From Aplysia californica (lineage: Eukaryota > Mollusca > Gastropoda > Aplysiida > Aplysiidae): a stretch of 64,000 nt of DNA. How positions within the stretch are numbered: the first letter of the stretch is position 1; every line of letters begins with the position of its first letter. The translations under genes and the position numbers were made by a program. The notes beneath the pieces are model-generated. The model did no database searches, was not told the DNA's origin, and saw only the letters and a list, made by a program, of their open reading frames with translations. Below, piece after piece: positions 25,401 through 40,400 of this stretch. Location of the stretch: NCBI RefSeq assembly GCF_000002075.1, contig NW_004797756.1:60544-124543 (forward strand). The letters are read 5' to 3'.

Positions 25401-28400
25401 GCCGCGATGTCACGGATATTGATGACGCTACCAGCGCTGTCAGAAGACAGGTTCAGCATAAGATCCTCGGTCTCACTACGCACCATATCCGATGTTGTTC
25501 TCTGTCGAGTCGGTTTCTGCGAATTTCCATCTCTTTCGTCTTCAGCATTGGTCGTCTCAAATGCCGGAGAACTTGTCATGATACTTCTCTGTCTTTGTGG
25601 CTGTTTAGCCAGACGGGTATTGGTGGATTCAGTAAAAGATGGATCTACTGTTTGTGGGCTAACAACTGAAGTTGTTGGGGACAGAGAGGATAAGTTGCTG
25701 CTGACTATAGCACTGTCAGTTGAGACAAGAGATTGTTTGACACCAGACTCACTACTGACACTGGAAGTATGATTTTTGGACGCTTTTGATTGGTTAGACC
25801 CCTCAGATTCTATCTGACCTTCAAAAACAGAGTCCGAACCAGAACTCAAGGTCTGAGAAATAGAGTGTTTATTGCCATTGCCGAATTGCTGCCATGTTGA
25901 AGAACTCTGTGAGCCTGGCTCCAAGGCTTCATATGACATAGTGTCTAAGCTCCCACAAGGAAATTCATTGTGAAAATGCTCCATGTTTTCCCCCGCGGCT
26001 GGAGAATCAGTGAGGTCTTTTGGTAGCAGCATGGAGATGCTGTGAATAGAATGCTGGTCAGCGCTTCCATAAATGCCTTCTTTAGCTCCGTCCTGATCTT
26101 CAAACATGACCGTCTTCCTCCTTATATTAAGAACTTCGATCCTGTCCTCGCTACTCTCGCTGTCAATTGAGTCTCTCTCAGCAGAGTCCACACTATCATA
26201 CTTCCCGACAGCATCTTCATCCAGCATTGGTATATGCTCCCCATCAAGAGATAATCGATCCACCATGGTGTTGTCTAGCTCATCCTCATCCCTACTGCAA
26301 CTGCTCTCCTCTTCCGGAGCATCTACCTCATCCTCCCCAATACCATCCCTAGAGAAATCTCCCTCTTTCCGCAGGTTACTTTGTGTCCAGTCCATCTGCT
26401 CACGTTTTGCTGAAGGGGATTTTAAAATTTCTTCAGGGTTGAAATCTTCCAACAGTTCTTCTGGATAAAATCGATTGGTAAGACTAAAATCTTTATAGCC
26501 CGCAACAGCTTCTACCAGCAGAGTTGAGAAGTATGTCAAAAAAGTCTTCATGCCCAGTCTGATGATCAGCTGAATTAAGAATGACCTGTAAAACAAAACA
26601 AAAATCATCCCAATTTCTAAAATGAACACTGCAGTATTATTGTCAATGAAACGAATCATCCAATAGGGGCAAACAGTGACACAGACAAATACCAAAAGAG
26701 CAAAAGAGTAATAGGGCTCTGAAATTGATATATACATTAAAATACTCCAAAATCTTTATTATTTCAATGTCAACTTTCTGGTTTAACTCTATACCTCCAA
26801 GGGGGGAAAACTCACTATGACAGGGCCCTCTTTCAGTACGAAATCTAAAAGTGATATATACATCACTAATTGGTCATTAAATCAAAATAAGTAAACCTAT
26901 TCTGATAGCGCTTCATTTAAGGAATGAACTCTTGGTAAAAGAGACATGTTTTTGGCAATTGCCCAAAAGAAATTTCTTGTCGAAGCCACCCAAAAGGAAT
27001 GTGCATGAGCCACTGCCGGCGACTCAACTGCACAGAGATTCCGACCGTGAGCCACTGGGAGCAGCTTGCCAGAGATAAGGAGTTAAAGATATTTATAAAA
27101 TTTATCCAGCTAATTATCAGCATTCCCTATGACTATTCTGTCTATCAACACCATCACGTATTACACAGCTTCTGTCTACCTAACCATCACCTACTATAGA
27201 CTTGTATCTATGGTACAATGATAACGCTCTGCTGCCATAAGCAAAAGACATGAATTTGATAGCCGAGCGGGAAAGGTCTTTACCTTGTATCTCTGTCTAT
27301 TGGAAGGGATACTACATCTCACTAAGCCCAGGTAGGCCGTAACAGACAACATTAAAGCAGTTGACCTCCAAAATTATCTCAATTATCTTAATGGGGCATC
27401 TCAGAATAATAACATAGCTGAAAATGAATTAGTTCAATGATCTGAACAAATGAAGCCACATTATAATATACAGTATGAGAATACAGCGATAATGGGAGTC
27501 ATTTAAGCCTTGTTCGATTCCTTCAGGCAACTTGATGATAAGTAAAAAGACAACATCTACAATTTATACATTATCTGTGACAGAGCTTCTATCTAAACTG
27601 TCACCTGTGATACAGCTTGATATGTTTGGCCGAAGATGTCTCCCCTGAGAAGAGAGCTGTGAGAGACTTAAGGAACTCCTTGGTAGACTCGCTGGGGCCC
27701 AGCTCACGAGTGGACACGTCAAAGAGGGACCAGGCTGCCTGCACTGTGGTGAACTCATTCTGGAGAAGGTCCTGGATGTACGGCAAGATCAAGGCCATTC
27801 CTTCCTGGCCCAGGTAGCCCTGGTGTCGCCATAGAAAAGTCTCTAGCACTGGAACCTAAGGGGAAAAAAATCAAAGGAGCCAATTGGCTATGAAAAAAAT
27901 ATCTTTAAACTTTTTACACCCTGTTGAAAATGTGCATATCGGGGCTCTTAATTTATGAGTTATTTTGTACAATATATCTTCTATAGAGACTGTTTTTATA
28001 GTGTGCAACTGACTGAGGGATTGTGTAACAACTTCTCATCAGTTGTCCTTTAGTTTGGAAAAATTAGGACAATTTAAAAAATTCAGATTTCTGGATTTAT
28101 CGAGAAATTCAACACGTCAGAATAACAACACGGCTGAAAATAAATTAGTCAGTGATTTGACCTAATGAAACTACATTTTGATATACACTATATGAATACA
28201 GTGATAATGGGAGCCATTTAGATCTTGAGAGATTCTTCCATGCCACTTGATGGTCAGCACAAAGGCAGAATGACATGAATAGGAGCATAAACTACCACAC
28301 ATGTAGCAGATATAAAACAAGGCAAAGAGAGTGGAAAATAATGGGTTATGTAAGTTCCAAGATACTTTAGCAAAGTGGCAGCACTGTTCCATACTCACCC

Positions 28401-31400
28401 ATCTAGTGTATTTTTTCCCAGCTATTTTATATATATTTTATATATTTTTTGGGTCGATATTTATGTGAACGGTCAATAAAAAATAGTTAATAAAAAATGT
28501 AACCGATAAAAATACCCAAAAAACTCACCGGTCTAGGAGACACAATGAAACATAACCAAACTCAAAATGGCCTTGTTATAATGTCATACTGCTAGCAATA
28601 TCCCAACATCATGTGCACCTGCTGTGCATATCAACTGTGCATACTTAGAGGGCATCACTATTTTCCATTTATAACCACTAAGCAACATCAATGTTATCCA
28701 TCTCTTCCCAAGGCCCTTAAGGTACAGAAAATATGCTTTATGGAACAATTCAATGCTTGAAGTAAACCTTCACCTATCCCTTCAACACATGGGGCAGAAG
28801 AGCAGAAGCATGTTTGTTTAAGTAAGGTTTTACGATACGGCACTCGCAACTGCATAAGGTCATATGGCGCGCAGAAGCATGTGCATTACTGGATCATAAT
28901 TAACAACAACATATATGGCGCGATACAGTGCAATCAGGCTCTCATCAAATTTTGGACAAGTGGAGTTAGTGGTATCATCTTAAAGCTTGTTCATTTGCTT
29001 GTTTTCAATGAAAAAAAAAATACCCATTCATTTAGATTTATCTTGAATTAAAATCGGAACACTTTCAGTTGAAGAAGGAGGGTGTCACCTGTTTTAAGAG
29101 GCAAAATTTTTGAGAAAATGGCTGCTAAAGTTTGGTAATTTCCATAGCATGAGAGTCCTTGAGTACTGAAAATTAAAAATTTAATCAGCAGTTTTCATTA
29201 AAAGCCACACAGAAATGTGTTTTTTAAAGACTTTAAAGATGTTAAGCCAAAAACAGACAATTCAATAAAAACAGCAAAACCGGCAGAAAAAAATGCTGTT
29301 TTCTTCTATTTCATTATTTTGACATGGGCCTGATTTCACATTGATGCCTCACATATTCTACTTGAATAAAAAATGCTCAGTTAAAACCTTGTGAGTGGAA
29401 CAGACATGAGTAAGAAAGATGGAGGAGACTTCTTGAACTTGTTACCAGAAACCTTAAGCATCACTTTATCATGTATCATACAAAGTGTTAATTGATAGTC
29501 TAACCTTCTCTCTCTCCAATTGCTTTATCCTGTTTGATTTCTCCATCAAAGGAATCTTGCTCCACTTCAAACTTTCAATGGCTTGGTTCTTTTCTTCCAC
29601 CTTGTTGAGCGTGTTGTACAACTCCACAAAGTAAGAAGGGAAAGGAATGAGGTCACAGTATGGCTGTAGTAAGTAGCCTGGCGTAGGGGGCGGGCTGCCA
29701 TCTGGAAATATTGCTTGGAAGGCAAACTTCTTATCTGGGCTGACTTCCAAACTATCAAACATCTCCCTCACAAACTTCTGCACTGGTCTGTTTGTGGCAC
29801 AGAAAAAAGAAAAGAAAAGACAATTATAAAATCCACAAAGTGAGATTTATTTCACTACGACATACATGATACAGCAATAACGCATAGCACGATATACAAC
29901 TTCAAAGGTGCTAGATCTTTCTAAGATAAGGCTAATACATCTCCACCAGGAACATAAAACTTAACTCAGAAATCTTTCCCCAAAAAGTATATCAACACTG
30001 ACAATACTGAACATGAGTTGACTAACCACTAGATCAGCGCACCTTCAAAAAGACACACGCACAAAAAAAGATTTCTTGTCTATTTGAGTAGAGAGAAGCA
30101 TATCACCAAAAGAAAAGCAAGACTGAGAGACATAAACATCAGACAAAAGAAGTGTAGTTGGGCCTAACACTGATGCCCACCTACCACTTAATCTTAATTT
30201 TTGTGACAATGAGCAACAAATTAAATAAATGAAAAATAATGAAAGAAAAACAGTAAGACCATCTGACAGAAGTTTGTAACTTCTCTGGCTGCCCTGTGTT
30301 TTTGTTTTCTATCCATTTTTAATGTCATACATTTTAAAACTTCTTTTCAGCTCTTACCTCTGTATTTCTGAAAAGTCCAAGGAGCATAACTTTCTGATGG
30401 ACCGGACCCTCTTCCAGAGTGGGGGCCGAGAGTCCTGCATGCGTAGCTTTGAATCCAAGAACATTTCGCAGATGATGCACAAGAGGGTGACCATGTCACG
30501 AGTTATTCCTTCATCCTGAAACTGAGTTGGAGTGCCCGGCTGTGGATACAGAATGTACTGATATGTTTACAACAGTATTAAGATGAAATCTTTTCGATAC
30601 AATGGAGTTTATTTTAAAGACAGGACTAACAATTGAATGTCTCTGCAATAACACTGAGAGGGAAATTTGGACATTTCATTGACAGATGTTTATTTGCTTA
30701 CTCACTGTGTATGTAGAAACAGTGTACTCTTATAAAGCTGATCAGATCTCTTTGGTTCTATCTTTTAAACACAGCACTAGGGTAAAAGGCATAAATCAAA
30801 AGTGTTGTTGAATTGACTGCAACAGTAACAACTCTAAGAAGAGACATGATTGTCTGCAAGTCCTGCCTTTAACATGAATAAACTATAAATAATTAGTTGA
30901 AATAGAAGCAACTCAATATCAAATTACATTACTAAAATCTTTGAGCGCATTAGGTCATATACTGAACATGAGACTACTTAACTTAAGGAGAGTTATTTTC
31001 CAAGTGAGAAAAAAAATATTTAAAAATAACCTAGTGAAAAAACACAAACTAATTAGGAAGTTCAAGCAGGTTGATGAACAGAGAAAATGGTAGGAGTGAA
31101 GAAGAAACTGTTCATAAGCTGATTCAAAGATCCTGCAACAATTGAAATCCTGCTTCTGCTTTTGAGCAGTGCTGGATTAGTTGTACAACTCTATAAGTCT
31201 ATAGTACCAAAACAAAAAAGGTAGGTGTTTTTGACGTCTCCATTGACAGTTTCAGACCTCTATGGTATAAAAAATACAAAGTTCTTGCAAAGTTGTACGG
31301 CTTTTGGGGTATTCATCCCCCTACCATTCCAAATTTCATCTGTGATGGTCCATACCTACGGTGTAAAAGTAACAGTTTAGTGTTAGTGCTAGTAAGAGTT

Positions 31401-34400
31401 TAACAGCACTAGCAACACAATTAGGTCATAAAAGTGCAGAAGAATAGACGCGCTACTTGAGAGTATCAGACAAAGAAAAGGAAGACAGATGTTTGATAAG
31501 AAAGAAAATCCAAACCATAAAAGAGCACCCGCCAACCACCCACATGTTTGTAAAAATCTGAAGTCGTACTTGCAGAGCACAATGGGTTTGTGCTGGGAAA
31601 AAGTCAGGTGTACAATGAGTGCCAACAAGTACAAGTTTTGAATAAATGCATTGTAACAATAACTATTTGTTTACAATACCGACTTTCTGTAGGCGCAGTG
31701 CCACAAACTAAATCAATGATCAAGTCGCGTTGGGCAGTGAAGCAGTTACCTTTGGTGTTGAAGCCAGTTGTGAATTTGGGAGATGCAGAGCTTTGACCTT
31801 GAACTCTTGAAGAGCTTCGCACTGCTCCAGTACTGCCAAAGGGTTATAACTCCGAGGCAAGGGAATGGTTGTCAGGTGAATACGGCTCTGATCAGAGCCA
31901 TCAAAACTGAAAAGTCAACAACAGTGAGGATTTTTGCAATAATTTTTCAAAAAAAACATTTTACAGATCGACAAGGCACAAATATAATCAAATCTACACT
32001 TATGACCACCTACCCTAGACAGTAATCAGTATAAACGACCATTATCCCCTTCATCCTTTGCCTTTTGTCTAAATCAAAATGACACTGTTTAAGAGGACTA
32101 CAAGTCTAAGATCCCCTCTTTTCTCCTCGACAATAGGTTGTTATTTTGGAAAGGTTTGACTGTAAGTAATTTCAGAAGACACAGTGAGCGTGGAGAACCC
32201 AACATTCTATTAGAGAGGCCTTGACATACTAGAGGCACCCCACTAGTATGCTTCCCAGGCAGCTGAGAATGTTTCTGAGTGTTCTATGGTCCGCTGGGGT
32301 AATAATATGGTGTAAAGCCCACAGAGCTTGCTTTCAAGTGGGGACATGCTCTATACAAATGCTATTTATTATTATTATTATTATTAGTTAAGGAATAGCT
32401 CCCCTGTTAGTGGGGCAGCAGACCTATCACCATACCATCCCCTCAGAACTATTTTGTCCAAAGTGCCTCTTTACACTTTGGCCAAAATAGTTCTGAGGCA
32501 ACAATATGCCTGACCTATCAAAAGATGAAATACAGTCAAAATGTCTAAACAGCACCCAGTGTCAAGGAGAAAAGTGGCCGTCGTCTCAAAAAGATGGCCA
32601 TTTTACATGGTGCTATTACAATGTAAAAAAACCCCTCAAGGTAGGAAATGGGAAGTGGCCATTTGTACAGGTGACTGTCTTATACAGGTGGCTGTCTTAT
32701 ACAGGTGGCTGTATGAGCAGATTCAATTGTAATTGTTTTGGGATTATTATCTAAGTGCACTTCTGAACCCTTCTATCTCATATAATGATACTTGTTTAAA
32801 CTTGATAAATGTTTCACTGTATGAATTTAGATATCGAATCTCAGGCTTTTCAAAACAATTTTGAAGAGAACCAATTATCGTTTCAAAAAGTTGTTATTGA
32901 ATAATACTTTACTGGGATTGTGAGGTGAATATTTTTCAGAAAATTTTCCTTAAAATACCTGAGCATATCCCTCCAGCAATTAAATGAAGATGATGACTCT
33001 CTTTAAGCTTGAATAGGAACAGAAACATTGACATTGCTAACTTACCTTGAGTCACTCCCCTGTGAGTCGATTTCCGCATCAGGGAAACCATAGGTGAGGA
33101 GCTGTCAGGAAACAGTCACACAGTTAAGATCCTCCATGGACAGATATAAAGATCCTTTTATCTATTGACTTCAGTACTTTCATTTTTAAACTTTTTATGA
33201 TGAAGTTCATTTTAATAATCACTCTTTTTCGGCTCTGGAGTTTTTCACCAAATGAGAAAAATGGATAAGAGATACAGTAACTAAAAACTTGATGCTGCTG
33301 TCTAAAACTATGCCAAGGAGAGAATTGAAATTCCACAGGAACATAATTAGACAAAGAATATAAAAGTAAAGAAACTTTTGATACTAATACATTATAAAAG
33401 TTGAAAACAGGGGGGGGGGGAAATTGACTCAAAAACACACAAGACAAGCCAAAATAACAGACAGTTCTAAATAAGTCCCCTGTGAGTCTAAATAATCCGC
33501 ACACAATATCTCTGAAGAATTTAATTTAGAAAATGTATAATAAAGTTCATGAATCAAATAATATCCATTCATAAAAAAAAGAGTCATTTGCCAGGGTGAC
33601 AAGTGCCAGTGAAGGAGACACCTGTCTCTCATAAAACCTATCCAGTCCAAATGTGTCAACTTTCAACATCAAAACAAACCTGGACCGTAATATTCCTGTC
33701 ATCTCATATATAGTTAAATACTCTTGCCTGAGGTTAACTGGTACTATGACTATCTAACATCCCATATATTATAAAGCAAAAATTGTCTTCTTTCCACAAC
33801 ATTGTCTGTCACTTAATACATTTTATATACCTGTGAGTTCAGAAGCCCTCTAGTGATGCGGGGCACTGCAGCTGAGGCAGAAACACAGTGCTGTGAGGCC
33901 CTCTGTGGGTGTGGCTGTTGGAAAAGCTGAACAGCCCCATGTGGGGTCAGGTAGGTGTGCTGATCTACAAGGTGGAGGTGGACATTCTTGGCTTTGATGG
34001 CAGCTGCACCACTCAGCTGAAAAATAGAGTATTTTTCTTACTCAACAATCTTAACTTTTACGATTCTCAAACTTACTCCTTAGGAGGCTAAATTATCGCA
34101 GACCAGTTCTCTCCATTTAAAATGTGCAAATTTAAGATGTCCACACTAGTCAATACTGTCCAAATGGTCTAGTGCAGCAACCCAATGTCAAGGAGAAAAG
34201 TGAAAATTGTAAACAGCGTCAACATAAAGTTAAAAAAAGCAGGGTGGGGGGGAGATGGGAAGTGGCTATTTGTACAGGTGAATGTCATATATAGGTGGCC
34301 CTTAGAGCAGGTTCACAGCCAACTCTCCCTGACAGGCATATTTCAGCTTTACTTTTACCGAAGCAGGTCAAAAACGGGATACATACACAAACAATGCAAA

Positions 34401-37400
34401 ATAACAGATTTGCCTTTTAATTAAACGTGAATTGTCCATATCTTTCTAAAACCTTAGAGAGTATGGATTTAAGAATAAACATCCCAGAGTTTACCAACAG
34501 AGAGGAGATAAGCTGGAAATAAGCTATGATCCAAACCAAAACATGGGCTTTACTGACACTAAACGGTTTCATGTTCAAACATTTCTAAACATGAATCCCG
34601 CCGATGCCTCTATGTATTTTCTAAATTAGAGGGATAGAGAAGCAAGAACATTAAGATAAAGTGAGAAAAACGCAAAAGAGAAGATATTTCCCCTGTTTAG
34701 CCATGGATTCTAACAGGTTGTTGGAAGACAATTACTTTATGATTTCATCATAAAATCTTATCACTTCATATAGCCCCACAATAAAACAATTCGTAGCTAC
34801 ATTTATTTAAACTGTATGATCATCCCTCTTCGTGTGCAATTCAGGACTTCAAGTCATATATTAACATTAACTCAAGCGAGATATTGCAGAGCACTACAGG
34901 AAGATCCTTCAACTTCCCTCTCTTTTTTGTTTTTATCACTCATCTTGATTCTTCTCACAGCAATTAATATATTCTTAGAACAATCATTTCATCTAAAGGT
35001 ATTATACGTAATATTTATGACAGACATCACAATCAACTGATAATCCCACTATCTGACACTACTGGAGATTACCATTTATAGAAAGATGGATAAAATGGAT
35101 AAAAAGTGAATTCACCTAAAACATGTAGTAACATGTATGGCAACATTATGTACCTTGAATCCAAATGTAAGATCAATCCAATGGTGAAGATTTGAGGAGA
35201 CATGGTCACTCTCTAATGCTCCCAGGTGGCGCACTACAAAGTCAAGTGTGTTCTTACTCCATGTTGGAATCTCCAGATCAGGAAGGTCTTCATGAATGGA
35301 GTCAAAAATAGATGGATCAGTGAAAAATTCTGGAATGCATTCATCAGGTGTCCAGTCCTGCAGCCTCTGCATGCTAATGGGATATTCATGAGGAACCCAA
35401 TTTGAGCGCACATGAGCACATAGCACCGATTTAGGAGTTCGTCTGGCTTTGTAGACGTAGTAGGTTATGTCTGACAAAATGTCGGATACATGGTGAGGCA
35501 CGTGCTCATTGGAGTCAGACACATCGTTCATAACAGAGTAGGTGAAGTCGAGCTGCCCATCCCCCTTGTTTAGCCTGAACTTTGACTTTGTGAGGTCGCG
35601 ATACCCGCTATCTGGGCCAGAGAAGTCAAGAACCCACGGAAGCACTGGGTGATTATTGGGGTCCCCCATCCGTCGACCAGCTAGATAATTAAGGATCATG
35701 AGGTACTGGAAGTTTGTGATCCTTCTATGTACCCAGTGGTCAACAATGGCATCAAGCATGGTGATCTCATAAGCGTTGTGTTCGTGGGTTTTCATGAATT
35801 CACATGCAACTTGAAAAAACTTTTCGTTGTTCGTAAAAAAGCCAACAGTCTGAAAGAGATACAGAAAAGAGCACACTGTTTCATAAAGCATAAACCAAAA
35901 ATCTCACTCATGTTTTTTATTCAAAATTCCTAATCCAACTTTAAAAAAACCTAATTTTACTTCAGAGTGCTATTCCTACATCTAGAAAGTACATTCAACG
36001 CCTCTTAGCAGTTTAAAGTACCTTCCTTATCATTATAGTATTATAACAGTGAAAATGCATTAAAAAAAAGAAATATCAGAAAAGGCTGGTATAGAGCAGA
36101 CAAAAGTGAAGAGGAAAATATATTTATTGCTCCCACTGTTTCCCATGGTCAAGAACTTGCATGCAAAATTGATTTTCATCATTCACAGAAGGATTTTTGC
36201 AAGAGTATGTTATTAATCTAGACCCGTCCAAGCAGCTACTGTGCGATGAAACAGGCAATCATGATAAGCTTTAGGCCTAGTATTTTCCTGAACAACAGAC
36301 AAGTATTAAGTTGGCAAACTTTTAAGTTGACGTGTTCTAAGTCGTGTGTTAAACATGAAGCATAACAAGGTATCTTTCCTGCATTTGCCCTGAATTGCTC
36401 ATTATAAATCATATACAGTGAAAGCACACTTACTTGTACATGACTTGGGAATACTGAATCTTGGCTGAAGGGAAAAGAACTTTTCCTGTTTAGAGCATCA
36501 GGTGAATTTGCAGTAATGTACATAGAATCTGAATCTGAATTCGGACTCATCACTTCACGGTCGAGATAAGAACGAAGAATGCTGAGACGAGGATTCGACA
36601 CTCTAAGCCACATGTTTTTGTCCATCACAATGTCGGAGATGGTGACCTCCCCTAAGTACAGACCTAGATGATGCAAGGCTTGCATAGCCTGCAGTAGCTG
36701 GTAGATAACAAACAATGGTTTTGCATGGCTGATCTCGAGAATGGTGGGGCTGAAGGCAACCACATCCTGCAAACTGTAGGAGTAATACGGCTGTATGAGA
36801 TAGAAGTAGCCTGCTGTTTCCACAACCACATCAATTGGGACGAGACCGAAGCAGCTTTGAGGCTCAATGTTCGTGTGGAAGCTGCTGGTTCTGCTGGAAG
36901 AATTGCTGCCGCTGTTGCCACCATTGCTGTTGAAGCTCCCTGAGTGATCTTTCGGAATTTTGCTTCGAGCGGAGGAGGATGAAAGCTCAGAGCTCAAATT
37001 CAAATCAAATTCAGGCTGTGATTTAATATACACAGTGGGATTTAGCTTGTGGATCACCTGTCTTATTAGTGATGTGAACTGAAATAAAAATAAAACACTT
37101 ACTTAAATATACTTTGTCAAACCTTGGAACGAGTATTAACTTCAATTTCATTACCTCAGTTATTGAATTGATTGACTGAGACACAGAAAACACAATAATA
37201 CAATAATGATCGAGTAATGCTACAGAAGAGGATGACAACATTCAGAAGAATAGAGAAAGAAAGAAAACTGATATATGCACACTTTTCTAGCCAGCCATTA
37301 ATTCAATGGAGGAAACATATGTGTGCATGAGGTAAGCATTCAATGCACCATAGCATATATATAATATGGGTGATCATGAATAAGTAAGAGAAATTCTTAA

Positions 37401-40400
37401 AGTAGCTATAAAAGCCTCTTCCTAATAACACTTGCACTTGAAACTTTTATGTATCGTTTCTTATTTTACAATATGAATAAAAATCAAATCACAGCATCAT
37501 TCACTGTAAATTTGCTTAATTCATACGAAGTGACTAGATAGTGAGTCACATTTTATTATCTGTGTCAAATATATTTCCATGAACAACATTTAATAATAGT
37601 ATAAGCACTTACAGTTACAAGCTTAAATCTCCAAATTCTTGAATAGTCACATTATTATATTTTACCCCCATCTCCGAAAATAAACAAAAACAAGAAAATA
37701 GAGAGACACCAAAACATTTAGCTCATGTGAAAAAGCAACAGTATTTAAACATGCTCACAGTAACTCCCTCTGCCTGGTTGTAACGCTGCCCAGAATTTGT
37801 GCTCAGAGAGCTGTGAGCCTGCAGCCACAGATTAGCCACATTTTCTTTGCAAATATGAGACAAAAATTCATATAGACTGCCACATGACCACTGCTTTTGA
37901 AAACGACGTTCAGGGATCCTGGGAATAAATATAAGACATAATATCAACATAAGCTATGCTTAAAATCGAAACCACAGATATGAGAGACCTAATGACAAAA
38001 GAAAGTAAAAAAAATATCATTACCATTGTTTGGGAAGCAGTATTCAAATTTTCTGTTTCCTTTTATCATTTGCTAAAAAATGTTCTATACCTATTATCCC
38101 GTTAAAAAAAAATTAAAGTCCAGACCGAAATGTCTTAGCTCATAGTTTTCCCTAATTCTGAAAAAAAAAATTCTTTAAGTAAAATAAGTATTTAGTGTAT
38201 AACTGAACCCATAATTATTAAACAATTTAACATTATCTCATTCATAATCACATGTATAATAAGTCTAACAAATTTCAAACAGTGTATCCTCCCTTTTTCC
38301 ATTTTCGACATATTGTGAGAGCAGTCCTGATATACTATTAACACATTACCGTTCAAACAATTCCTCAGATTTTGCTATGGCTTTCACTGTGATTTTCATC
38401 CATGAGTGTGGCACCTTGTCACATGATCGTGAAAGATACCGCTCCGCTTTGCAAGTATCAATCTCTTCTGTTTCATCAGTAAGTTGAGAAATTTGTCCTT
38501 TGTGTAAGTGCTTGACCCATTCTTCTGTTACCTATAAAAAGAAAAAAGAGTTTTTTAAAAAGAGCTAGAACCAGTGTAAAGTGGTTGGGTTTTTTTAATC
38601 AGCAATCTTCAAAACACTGAGGTCATAGTACTTTGTTCAGCTCAAACTTTTTTTTGATACAAGCCCTATGGGTAGGGCTAAAACAGCACCTGGACATGGA
38701 TGGCTGGTGCCTCTATAAATAAATCATTGATGGTCTGGCCCTATGGGTAGCTTTAATTCCCATTCACCTCAAATAACACACCTGCCTGCCTTCTCCACTT
38801 AAGGGCTCATAGTCAACAGCCTTTGAAAGCAAATCTATGATATTTTGGGTCTTCATAATACATTGTTAAGTGCTGAGCAGGCATTGGCACTCAGGTGTGA
38901 AAGAGAGGTACGGTTCGCTTAGATGCATTAAGCCTATGCATAAAAGGGTACAAAATGCTGAAAAAGTGTCAAAACTTCATTTCTGTAATAGATCAGATTC
39001 GTCAGTTTTGTGGAATAACATGAAAGATCGATCTTTGGTATCCACTTCAGAATCAAGAGGAAATGATGTTCACATATCATACTTTAAAAATATTGCAGTA
39101 AACTAACCAGATTATCAGTATATAAAGCTAAGATTAAATCTTCAGAGTAGGTAGACAACACTGTTGGAAAAAGAACAATTTCTTATAATGTCTACATGAA
39201 ATAAATCAAGACAGAAACAAATACCTGTTGTTAGCAGATATTTGTTAGAACCCAACTTTCTGTACAGAGGTGTTCTTTAAATGTTAACTCAAATAAAATG
39301 TCTGTGACTTTGCACGGACTGAAATACTATTTGAAATAGGCCCTTAATGCACTTTTTAGACGGTATTGATGGTAACTTCCCTCTAAGAGAAGATGAAGTA
39401 ATGAACTGTATCGGTGTGGACCTGTGTGAATTTTAAAAGATATGATAGCTGATGAACATGGGCTGCTCGCTGATAAGAACAATCAGGAAAAGACAATATG
39501 TAGTTGCTCAACTGGGACACTTATAGACGTAGTGGCCTTGAACATCTAACTCTCAAGGGCAAAACTGAGGGCAAAAGAGGTCTGGAAAAAACCCAGAGCA
39601 ACATAACTGGAGAGCCTAAAGACATGGATAACAGGGAACGATCAGGAATTTTTGAAGAGCATCCTAGCAGAGGAATGAATGGAGAATCATGACCGCTGAG
39701 ATCTGTCACTAATCTGACACTTGGACTTGATTTTGACAATGATGACGTAAGATACAACAAGATTTGAAGGGATTAGAGATTAAACAAAGTGACTGTTTCT
39801 CTGACCGCTCGGGAAAATAAACTTGACCTTTATTTCTCTGAACAGTTTCTGTTCTCGAGATTTTCTGGTTATTTGCGAGAGTTCAGCGTCATCTTTCATT
39901 CTGCGAGGATTGGGAAGAAGCATTTTTTGCATCGAATTCAATTTCTAGAGCTATAGATTTTTAAATGTCTGACACTTTAATTCTGGTTGGGGTAACGTTC
40001 CCGGACTATACTTCATTTGAAAATGCTTTTCAAAAGGTACAGCGAGAAAACAAGACTGCTAGACTTTGGCAGTAACCTATTTTGCATTTAATTTAGTAGT
40101 CACCCCTAAAGCAAAAACTAGATTCTAATTTAAATCACACAAAAAATCCCTAAACGAAACGCCCCGACGCCCTCTACCCTCCTTCATACCTCACACACAC
40201 ACACACACACACTCACGGGCCACTCCATTCGCAAATTTAAAAAAATCTCAAGAACGGAAACTGTTTCGGAGAAATAGAGTTCAAGTTTATTTTCCCGAGC
40301 ATTCGGAGAAATAAAGCCGGACCAGAAAATAAAAAGGTAACCTCAAACGGACCCTGAGACCCTGAGCAGATCTTCCCAAAAGCATAACTGATCTTTCGTG

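Noticed and set aside
25323-26468. Plus-strand open frames opposite WDR81 exon 12
   Set aside because: They are antisense shadows of a long Ser/Asp/Glu-rich coding exon.
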